Of a stretch of 11,074 nucleotides of DNA, positions 5,797 to 11,074 are shown in pieces. Source of the stretch: JBBRMY01 sp038230595. Its GTDB lineage: Bacteria > Bacteroidota > Ignavibacteria > Tepidaquicellales > Tepidaquicellaceae. How positions within the stretch are numbered: the first letter of the stretch is position 1; every line of letters begins with the position of its first letter. Both the position numbers and the translations under genes were made by a program. Location of the stretch: assembly GCA_038230595.1 (NCBI GenBank), contig JBBRMY010000087.1:1-11074 (forward strand), written 5' to 3'. The notes beneath the pieces were generated by a model, which saw nothing but the letters and a program-made list of their open reading frames with translations, ran no database searches and was not told where the DNA came from.

Positions 5797-5819
5797 AGAG
5801 CAGTCAAAATGACTGCTCT
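5797..5819 (-). promoter_or_regulatory. Hairpin in the 5' leader of the DUF4331 gene
   Basis: AGAGCAGTCA (5797-5806) and TGACTGCTCT (5810-5819) form a perfect 10-bp stem with an AAA loop (UUU on the minus strand), 33 nt upstream of the ATG. No U-run follows it on the minus strand, so it is not a standard terminator. It may stabilise the mRNA or act as a regulatory stem. Confidence 0.55.
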
Positions 5820-5940
5820 GTTAAAAAAATACGATGCAGGATGCAAATTGATTTAAAGAATTTCGCTCCGGCATTTTAAGTATTTCTGTAACAAAAAGTT
5901 TAAGGAAATAAGAAGTAAAAATGTTCCTACTTTTTTTCTC

Positions 5941-6012
5941 TCCGTATTTTATTAGAAAATTTTATTCGAAAAAATACGGGATTTCAGAAACTTTTATCCG
6001 TATAAATACGGA
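5941..6012. promoter_or_regulatory. Cluster of four CCGTAT half-sites (candidate operators)
   Basis: CCGTATTTT (5942-5950) is the perfect inverted repeat of AAAATACGG (5971-5979). A second palindrome, TCCGTAT-AA-ATACGGA, occupies 5997-6012. All four half-sites share CCGTAT(T/A). They lie nearly midway between the divergent starts at 5763 and 6181 (about 180 and 170 nt away). This layout suits a dimeric regulator acting on both sides. I cannot name the regulator. Confidence 0.55.
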
Positions 6013-6170
6013 ATATTGAATAATCTGTTAATTTAATTAAAAATTATAAGCATACACTATAATGAAATCTAAGAACAGTTACTGAACGTAATATATTTAA
6101 GCATGGATGATTAAAAAGTTGTATACTATACGACCGATAAAATTGAAGGCTGATAAAAATAGATTAGATG

Positions 6171-6176
6171 AGGAGG
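6171..6176 (+). promoter_or_regulatory. Strong Shine-Dalgarno deciding a TTG start
   Basis: AGGAGG lies 4 nt before TTG 6181-6183. It is the strongest ribosome binding site in the window, where others are AAAGGAG or weaker. An in-frame TGA at 6169-6171 rules out any start further upstream. The only other candidate is ATT at 6178, which would overlap the spacer. Confidence 0.7.
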
Positions 6177-6180
6177 AATT

Positions 6181-6432
6181 TTGGAATCAAGGATCAAAAA
6201 GATCTTTAAAATGCATTATGATGGAAAAGAGCTGGAACTCATAGGTATTTCATCAAATACGGATCCTGAAAAAATGAATGACGCTATAAAAAGCAGAAAG
6301 AAAATTGTTTATACTTTGGCTCTTAAGCATAAAAGAATTCTTGTACCTGTAACAGTACAAAGCTTTTATACTGATGAAGAAATTAAAAATGCAATTGCAG
6401 AACAGTTAATTATTTACGACGTAGAACTATAA
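6181..6432 (+). CDS. Small protein of unknown function (83 residues, TTG start)
   Basis: Starting at TTG 6181 the product begins MESRIKKIFKMHYDGKELEL and ends AEQLIIYDVEL. It has no signal peptide, no membrane segment and no cysteine, so it is probably cytoplasmic. The pattern suggests alternating strands and helices: MHYDGKELELIGIS, DPEKMNDAIKSRKKI, VYTLALKHKRILVPVTVQS, TDEEIKNAIAEQLII. I do not recognise the family. It is preceded by the divergent control region and lies 177 nt upstream of the ferritin-like pair on the same strand, so it could be co-transcribed with them. No terminator is seen between. Confidence that it is real rests on the strong Shine-Dalgarno and protein-like sequence. 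Confidence 0.7.
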   Translation: MESRIKKIFKMHYDGKELELIGISSNTDPEKMNDAIKSRKKIVYTLALKHKRILVPVTVQSFYTDEEIKNAIAEQLIIYDVEL

Positions 6433-6609
6433 AAAATCAAAATAACAAAAAATGATCTGTCTGAACGGAGATCAAATACAGCAATGAAACAGACCATGAC
6501 CTGATTAATAACAAAGTTGGAACTATCTGTTGACAATCAATACTTAGACAAGTACAAGAAACATCGTAATTTTTATTTAAGGAATTAAAACTAAAACAAA
6601 GGAAACAGT

Positions 6610-7329
6610 ATGGACGATCTAAAAAAGGATGAACAAATGACCAGTTTGTTCTCTAACGCACTTGCCAAACCTCTCAGCCGAAAAGACTTCCTCAAATGGA
6701 CGGGCGTCTCTGCTGCTGTGATGGGTTTTGGTATTTCTTTAAACGGCTGTAAAAGTGATACAGTAGTTAACCCCGTAGGCGGCATAAATCTTACTGCCGA
6801 TGATTTCGGTGTTCTGAATTATGCTTATGCTTTAGAACAGCTTGAAGCAGCATTTTATGCTAAAGTAATCAGCTCTTTTTATTCAGGTGCATCTGATTAT
6901 GAAAAATCAGTATTGAATGACATCGCTGTACACGAAGCTATCCACAGGGATTTTTTCAAAACAGCTATACCGGCAGCTAATAGAATTACTGACGGAATGG
7001 CGTTCAATCTCAGTTCAATTGACTTTACTAGCAGAGCAAGTGTTCTTGGAGCAGCAAAAGCTTTTGAAGATACTGGTGTAATGGCTTATAATGGAGCCGG
7101 ATACTATATTACAAATGCTGATTATCTTACAGTTGCAGGAAAGATCGTTTCAGTTGAAGCAAGACATTCAGCAGCAATCAGAGATCTTTTAAATCCTAAA
7201 TCAGCAGATTTCGCTGGTGATGATGTGATTACATCTTCAAACGGACTTGAAAAATCAGCAAAGCCTTCAGTTGTTATTCCAATAGTCGCGCCATATTTCA
7301 CTGTGGCTGTAACTTCAAGTTTACCATAA
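6610..7329 (+). CDS. Exported ferritin-like domain lipoprotein
   Basis: 239 residues. The leader has a Tat-like motif, SRKDFLKW (23-30), one arginine short of the usual RR. A hydrophobic stretch follows, then a lipobox LNGC with Cys47, which predicts a lipid-anchored envelope protein. Residues ~62-195 match a ferritin-like four-helix bundle of the PF13668 type. Candidate metal ligands are E76 or E79 (LEQLEAAFY), H108/E109 and H112 (HEAIH), E153 (FEDTG) and E183/H186 (VEARH). The tail (~196-239) is extended and ends in hydrophobic strands. Oxidase, iron storage or stress protection are all possible; the substrate cannot be read from sequence. ATG 6610 follows AAAGGA at 6598-6603. An internal ATG (6637) is also possible. 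The gene pairs with the paralogue starting 18 nt downstream. Confidence 0.88.
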   Translation: MDDLKKDEQMTSLFSNALAKPLSRKDFLKWTGVSAAVMGFGISLNGCKSDTVVNPVGGINLTADDFGVLNYAYALEQLEAAFYAKVISSFYSGASDYEKSVLNDIAVHEAIHRDFFKTAIPAANRITDGMAFNLSSIDFTSRASVLGAAKAFEDTGVMAYNGAGYYITNADYLTVAGKIVSVEARHSAAIRDLLNPKSADFAGDDVITSSNGLEKSAKPSVVIPIVAPYFTVAVTSSLP

Positions 7330-7333
7330 ACAT

Positions 7334-7340
7334 AAAGGAG
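7334..7340 (+). promoter_or_regulatory. Shine-Dalgarno of the second ferritin-like gene
   Basis: AAAGGAG, 7 nt before ATG 7348, inside the 18-nt gap after the preceding stop codon. It supports the start and independent initiation within one transcript. Confidence 0.7.
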
Positions 7341-7347
7341 AAAAAAA

Positions 7348-8148
7348 ATGAATTTAGAAAATATTATAAGCGTAATAGATAAAGAAACAAAAAAAGAAGA
7401 GCAGTTCACAAGAAGAGATGCTTTTAAAAGTGCCGGAAGTACCGGATTGAAAGTTGCTTTAGCAGCCATCCCTCTCGGATTAGCAGCTACACTTACAAAG
7501 AATGCATTTGCAAATAGCTCAGCAACAGTAGTTGAGGTTCTGAATTTTGCATTAACTCTGGAATATCTTGAGTCTAAATTTTATTCAATGGGACTTCTTG
7601 CTTCAGGTTTGATACCTGCTGCAGATCGAACAATTTTCACTCAGATATCAAATCACGAAGGTGCTCACGTTACTACACTTATAAGCACTATCAACAGCTT
7701 AGGCGGAACACCTGTTTCATCACCTGTTTTCGATTTTACCGGAGGTAACGGTTCAGGTACAGGTCCATATGCAGATGTATTTACAAACTATGCTACATTT
7801 CTTGCTTTAGCTCAGGCATATGAAGATACAGGAGTAAGAGCATATAAAGGTCAGGCAGGAAATTTACAGTCAAATGCTGCGGTATTAACAGCTGCATTGT
7901 CAATACATTCAGTGGAAGCAAGGCATGCTGCTGAAGTAAGAAAGTTAAGAACTCTGAAAGGCTGGATCACATTTGCTGATGCAGGTGCATTACCTGTTGC
8001 AATTTATGCAGGTGAAGATAACCAGACTCAGCTTGGTGTAAATGTGACTGCTGCTACCGGACAATCAATTGCTGCAGTAACAGAGGCTTTCGATGAACCT
8101 CTGACGATGGGTCAGGTTTTATCAATTGTTGATCCTTTCATCGTATAA
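7348..8148 (+). CDS. Exported ferritin-like domain protein with Tat signal
   Basis: 266 residues. The leader has a clear twin-arginine motif, FTRRDAFK (20-27), then a hydrophobic segment and an AFA site (53-55), which predicts Tat export and cleavage to a soluble protein. Residues ~60-200 form the ferritin-like bundle. Candidate metal ligands are E72 or E75 (LEYLESKFY), H103/E104 and H107 (HEGAH), E159 (YEDTG) and E190/H193 (VEARH), in the same order as the upstream paralogue. Folding before export, typical of Tat cargo, fits a metal-loaded protein. The C-terminal ~60 residues (DAGALPVAIYAGEDNQTQLG onward) are an extension of unknown role. It forms a two-gene unit with 6610-7329, closed by the terminator at 8173-8209. 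Confidence 0.9.
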   Translation: MNLENIISVIDKETKKEEQFTRRDAFKSAGSTGLKVALAAIPLGLAATLTKNAFANSSATVVEVLNFALTLEYLESKFYSMGLLASGLIPAADRTIFTQISNHEGAHVTTLISTINSLGGTPVSSPVFDFTGGNGSGTGPYADVFTNYATFLALAQAYEDTGVRAYKGQAGNLQSNAAVLTAALSIHSVEARHAAEVRKLRTLKGWITFADAGALPVAIYAGEDNQTQLGVNVTAATGQSIAAVTEAFDEPLTMGQVLSIVDPFIV

Positions 8149-8172
8149 TTAATTTATTTATTGATCTGTTCT

Positions 8173-8209
8173 AAACTCCGTGATTAATTTTATCACGGAG
8201 TTTTTTTTT
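8173..8209 (+). terminator. Terminator of the ferritin-like gene pair
   Basis: A perfect 12-bp stem, AAACTCCGTGAT (8173-8184) with ATCACGGAGTTT (8192-8203), around a 7-nt loop, followed by a run of T to 8209. It lies 24 nt after the stop codon. Confidence 0.92.
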
Positions 8210-8272
8210 GTTAATAAATTTCCTTTGAATTCCCTTACCTGCTTGTAGGGGCAGACCTGAGTGTCTCCACGC

Positions 8273-8356
8273 TCAGGCTGAAAGCCTGATACATCCCAGC
8301 TTGGGGCAACGCCCCAAGTAAAAGAATCCACAACCCCCTTCAGGCTGAAAGCCTGA
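8273..8356. repeat. Direct repeat of a 17-nt palindrome flanking a GC-rich hairpin
   Basis: TCAGGCTGAAAGCCTGA occurs at 8273-8289 and again at 8340-8356. Each copy is itself a hairpin (TCAGGCT/AGCCTGA). Between them CTTGGGGC (8300-8307) pairs with GCCCCAAG (8311-8318) around an AAC loop. Short frames across it are not credible genes. This looks like a dispersed palindromic repeat patch between two convergent genes. Confidence 0.65.
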
Positions 8357-8360
8357 GACA

Positions 8361-8398
8361 AAATAAAAAAGCCCGCAATCCTTTCAAATAACGGGCTT
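8361..8398 (-). terminator. Terminator of the metalloprotease gene
   Basis: On the minus strand AAGCCCG (8398-8392) pairs with CGGGCTT (8375-8369) around a 16-nt loop, followed by a U-rich tract from the A-run at 8361-8370. It lies 26 nt after the stop codon at 8424. Confidence 0.8.
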
Positions 8399-8423
8399 AA
8401 TTTACCAACTGAATCTTTTATTC

Positions 8424-10793
8424 TTACTTCACCAGCACCATCCTCTTAGTGTTTACGAAGTCACGCGTTTGTATTCTATAAAAATAAATACCGCTTGCAA
8501 AATCCGATCCGTCAAAAGTTACAGAGTAAGTTCCTATGTCTTTATATTCATTAACTAACTCCTTTACCATTCTACCTACCATATCATACACTTTTATTGA
8601 AACTAAACCAGATTTTGGCAATGAATAACTAATATTTGTTACAGGGTTAAATGGATTAGGATAATTACCTAAATTGAATTTCTTTGGAGTTTCTATATCT
8701 GAACCATGACCCGGTCTTGAACCAGGATCTTCTATTAAACAAGGCTCCATATACCCGGATACTAAAGCTCTTTCAGATTTTAATGATTCATCATAATTTT
8801 CATCAATTGCAGATATCTTATATGAATAAGTAACAAGATCATTACCACAATTGCCAATACCCTGCTGCTTATCAAATAATGAAACTGATTCATCTATATA
8901 CTCAGTTGTATTATAAGTTAAGGTAGCAACTATACCGTAAGATGGTTCAACGTCACAATTGTAATTTGCTCCTCTGTAAACTTTATAATGACCATTTGAA
9001 TTTGCAAAATCAGGTTCTATGTTAGCATCCCATGTGATTTTTGGATGAAAAAAATCGCCATCGATTTCTTTCGTGCATTTTAAATTTTTCGGTTTAGAAG
9101 GAGGTAATGCTGATAATGCAGCAGTATTATTATAATAAATCTTTAAAGAAATAGTTCCTGTCTGACTATTCTGGCTTAAAAGTTTGAAGGTTAATCCTGA
9201 ATTTGTTGAAGGATTTTGACAGGAGTTAGATGCAGGATTGCTGTAAGGGCTGAATATTTCATCATAGCCCATATTATATGCCATTTGGCCCGTTCCATGA
9301 AAATCACCCGTTACAAAATAATCATTAGGAGAATCTGAACATATGTTATCGTTAATTAACTGAGCAGACCAAACATTTCCGCCCTGCAAATAATGATTAT
9401 TAAATTTACTTTGCCCACTTATTCTGTTTCCAGTAATAGTTTTTTGTAAATTAATTGTACCGATTCCATATGGTACGTTAGTTACCTGCCTATCAGTTTC
9501 CCAATCAAATTTGCCTTCGGCACTTATTAAATCAAATGCAAAATGTCTGTAACCATTAGCACCAAATCCATGTATATTATTTGGACAATCTTTGTCTGAT
9601 TCAGAAAAAATATAAAGTCCTTTACCTTTGTCACAATACGGATCCTGTTGATAACCATTTATAACAGTACATTCTTTACTTCCTCTTGAAACCCCATCAT
9701 ATACTGATCTTTTTTGATGATTGGAAACCCAAAAATATTCTTCTGGATTTGTATTCGGAATAACTACTTTAAGACAATTTCCAGTTGCAATAAAATCACC
9801 TAAAGTGTAACTATTTTGTAAATTCTGAGAATTTACATTAATAGGAGTACTCCAATCTAAACCCGGCATACTTCTTTCCATTGGTAGCATTGTGAATGTT
9901 GAGAGTCCATGCCCCTCTTCCATCATTCCAATGCTTGTATGTCCACCATTAAAACCATGATGATCAAAATAATACCCAAAAATATAATGACAGATTTCAT
10001 GTTCCGGAACTATCATAACTCTTGTTGCACTATTTATTCCTTGTGTAGCGGTAATACCACAACCAGCGTTGATAGTAGAATTTCCTACAGTTATACTTCC
10101 AATTTGTAAAGAAGACTTTCCCCCAATCCCGCCTTGCGAAGACCAATAAAAGTTTTCATACGCTCCAGGTATTTTACGAAATTGTATAACTATCATTTCT
10201 GGGAATCCATCTGGTTTAAATTCCCAAGTACCGTTACTGTTATCTAACGACCAATTATCATAATCTTCAAAATTTATTCCTAAATTAGCATGAACATAAT
10301 TCAATATATAAGCGTTCAAATCACTTGCATGCCACCCAATGTTTTGATAATGATATGATGGTTCTGGCAACTTAAAATAAACTTCATCACCAATAACATC
10401 CATACTACCTTGTGACATTTGACAGAAAAAATCAGAATATGTATATTGTCTATATCTTCTCATAAATGGTGTGGAATTTGATTCTTTACTTGCATCAATA
10501 AGTGTACCATCAGATGTGTACGGATTAATTGGTCTTGTCCCTTGAGAAACTAAATAAGGATTTGGCCAAATATTTGAAAATGAAGGTGTTGCAGATCCTT
10601 CATTATCATCTGGAAATGTAACATATATAATTAAAATTTTTAAATGTTGTCCTTCACCTGAAGTATTAGTAGGTAGGTATAAAGGACTTGGCAAACTATT
10701 TACATCTGTAAAACATTTTACAGTATCTGAAGGTTGAGAAATTGCTGAAAAAGAACCAAAAAATATGAAAACTGCTAATATTAAATATTTCAT
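8424..10793 (-). CDS. T9SS-secreted putative zinc metalloprotease, M6-like
   Basis: 789 residues. Signal peptide ~1-19 (MKYLILAVFIFFGSFSAIS). The catalytic region is ~50-420. It contains a strand LKILIIYVTFPDD, then an HExxH zinc motif H265-E-I-C-H269 within VPEHEICHYIFG. A His-rich stretch follows (H278, H279, H285), which may supply the third ligand. Then come SIGMMEEGHG and PMERSMPGLDW, an arrangement resembling M6-like peptidases, which usually have HE(L/F)GHxxG; here Ile-Cys replaces the usual residues. Residues ~564-680 look like a fibronectin type III domain (PPSKPKNLKC, KITWDANIEP, HYKVYRG, YSYKISAID). Residues 706-789 are a T9SS sorting domain with NYPNPFNP and ending KRMVLVK. ATG 10793 follows AAGGA (10801-10805) with 7-nt spacing. 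It has its own terminator. It is more AT-rich than the genes around 2227-3396. Confidence 0.85.
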   Translation of the reverse strand: MKYLILAVFIFFGSFSAISQPSDTVKCFTDVNSLPSPLYLPTNTSGEGQHLKILIIYVTFPDDNEGSATPSFSNIWPNPYLVSQGTRPINPYTSDGTLIDASKESNSTPFMRRYRQYTYSDFFCQMSQGSMDVIGDEVYFKLPEPSYHYQNIGWHASDLNAYILNYVHANLGINFEDYDNWSLDNSNGTWEFKPDGFPEMIVIQFRKIPGAYENFYWSSQGGIGGKSSLQIGSITVGNSTINAGCGITATQGINSATRVMIVPEHEICHYIFGYYFDHHGFNGGHTSIGMMEEGHGLSTFTMLPMERSMPGLDWSTPINVNSQNLQNSYTLGDFIATGNCLKVVIPNTNPEEYFWVSNHQKRSVYDGVSRGSKECTVINGYQQDPYCDKGKGLYIFSESDKDCPNNIHGFGANGYRHFAFDLISAEGKFDWETDRQVTNVPYGIGTINLQKTITGNRISGQSKFNNHYLQGGNVWSAQLINDNICSDSPNDYFVTGDFHGTGQMAYNMGYDEIFSPYSNPASNSCQNPSTNSGLTFKLLSQNSQTGTISLKIYYNNTAALSALPPSKPKNLKCTKEIDGDFFHPKITWDANIEPDFANSNGHYKVYRGANYNCDVEPSYGIVATLTYNTTEYIDESVSLFDKQQGIGNCGNDLVTYSYKISAIDENYDESLKSERALVSGYMEPCLIEDPGSRPGHGSDIETPKKFNLGNYPNPFNPVTNISYSLPKSGLVSIKVYDMVGRMVKELVNEYKDIGTYSVTFDGSDFASGIYFYRIQTRDFVNTKRMVLVK

Positions 10794-10839
10794 TATATTT
10801 TCCTTATTTTTAATTTTTATAAAAAGAATACCTTTTAAT

Positions 10840-10845
10840 ATAATA
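10840..10845 (-). promoter_or_regulatory. Possible -10 box upstream of the metalloprotease gene
   Basis: TATTAT on the minus strand, about 47 nt upstream of the ATG. A -35 element at normal spacing would fall inside the TTTAAC repeat. Bacteroidota promoters often differ from this consensus, so this is only a candidate. Confidence 0.25.
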
Positions 10846-10848
10846 TGC

Positions 10849-10880
10849 TTTAACTTTAACTTTAACTTTAACTTTAACTT
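10849..10880. repeat. Hexanucleotide tandem repeat (TTTAAC), 5.3 copies
   Basis: Five perfect TTTAAC units (10849-10878) plus TT, with no errors. It sits 56-87 nt upstream of the metalloprotease start, in the region expected to hold its promoter. Confidence 0.9.
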
Positions 10881-10893
10881 CTGTCAAAATATA

Positions 10894-10924
10894 AATTTAA
10901 AAGCATAATAGCTTATATTAAATT
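10894..10924 (-). terminator. Possible weak terminator of the right-edge gene
   Basis: AATTTAA-AAGC (10894-10904) can pair with GCTT-ATA-TTAAATT (10911-10924), with a 3-nt bulge and a 6-nt loop. On the minus strand it is followed by an AU-rich tract (TATATTTTG). AT-rich and imperfect, so uncertain. Confidence 0.3.
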
Positions 10925-10945
10925 CAAAATTTTGTAAAAATTTCT

Positions 10946-11074
10946 TTATTTTACAATTAGCATTTTTTTTGTTTCTTTAATATTTTCATCAATTGACAAA
11001 GAATAATAATAAATTCCGCTGGATAAATTATAATCAGATGCATTAAAATTTATAGTGTAAATGCCTGGGGATTG
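10946..11074 (-). CDS. C-terminal end of a T9SS-sorted protein, cut by window edge
   Basis: The minus-strand frame is open from the right edge to TAA 10948-10946 and gives 42 residues. They begin QSPGIYTINFNASDYNLSSG and end IKETKKMLIVK. This matches the last part of the T9SS sorting domain, with SSGIYYYSL in place of the PTGTYFVKI and ASGIYFYRI seen in the other two sorted proteins here. It can be aligned with residues ~752-789 of the neighbouring metalloprotease. The main domain is outside the window, so nothing can be said of its function. The 152-nt gap to the metalloprotease gene and the intervening repeat suggest separate transcription, though both are on the same strand. Confidence 0.85.
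   Translation of the reverse strand, partial: QSPGIYTINFNASDYNLSSGIYYYSLSIDENIKETKKMLIVK

Larger units (their letters stand above)
5764..6180. other. Divergent intergenic control region
   Basis: 417 nt between the DUF4331 gene and the small gene. It holds the leader hairpin (5797-5819), the CCGTAT half-site cluster (5941-6012) and AT-rich DNA that probably includes both promoters. I cannot fix -10/-35 or Bacteroidota-type -33/-7 boxes with confidence. No RNA gene is recognisable. Confidence 0.5.

Noticed and set aside
6530..6535. TTGACA as a -35 box for the ferritin-like pair
   Set aside because: No acceptable -10 at normal spacing, and Bacteroidota promoters often differ from this consensus.
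7122..7469. 115-codon minus-strand frame across the two ferritin-like genes
   Set aside because: It is antisense to two well-supported genes and has no family features.
8158..8361. 67-codon minus-strand frame
   Set aside because: It crosses the ferritin-like gene terminator and both copies of the 17-nt palindrome; no sign of a real gene.

Overview
The window most likely comes from the Bacteroidota/Chlorobiota side of the FCB group, probably an Ignavibacteria-like organism. The main evidence is three proteins with the C-terminal type IX secretion (T9SS) sorting domain: a YPNPFNP box in the two complete ones, and a tail ending in K(K/R)M(M/V/L)(L/I)VK in all three. The DNA is AT-rich with weak ribosome binding sites. 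Nearly everything encoded looks exported (signal peptides, lipoprotein cysteines, twin-arginine leaders, sorting domains). I see no tRNA, rRNA, CRISPR array or transposase gene.

Layout. 2-1003 (+): 3' part of a secreted protein cut by the window edge, closed by a strong hairpin terminator. 1081-1979: no credible gene; a patchwork of short palindromic repeats, a MITE-like element with a second half copy, and a stem-loop family with a compensatory base change. 1980-2126 (-): a 48-codon N-terminal stump of an alpha/beta hydrolase, too short to be functional. 2227-3396 (-): a secreted or lipoprotein-type gene interrupted by one in-frame TAA. 4000-5763 (-): DUF4331 protein with a T9SS sorting domain, followed by two tandem hairpins and a terminator. 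5764-6180: divergent control region with four copies of a CCGTAT half-site and a 5'-UTR hairpin. 6181-6432 (+): small unrecognised protein with a TTG start behind a very strong Shine-Dalgarno. 6610-8148 (+): two paralogous exported ferritin-like proteins 18 nt apart, then a terminator. 8220-8360: another palindromic repeat patch. 8424-10793 (-): large T9SS-secreted putative M6-like zinc metalloprotease. 10849-10880: hexanucleotide tandem repeat upstream of it. 10946-11074 (-): end of another T9SS-sorted protein cut by the right edge.

How the genes may work together. The DUF4331 gene and the small gene/ferritin-like pair diverge from one intergenic region carrying the candidate operators, so they may share control; this is inference. 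The two ferritin-like proteins appear to be the same fold sent out in different ways (one lipid-anchored, one soluble), which suggests a cell-envelope metal or stress role. The metalloprotease and the right-edge protein are independent T9SS cargo. I do not see a defence system or a clearly new multi-gene system. The most unusual items are the single-stop interruption, the covarying stem-loop repeats, and the symmetrical operator cluster.
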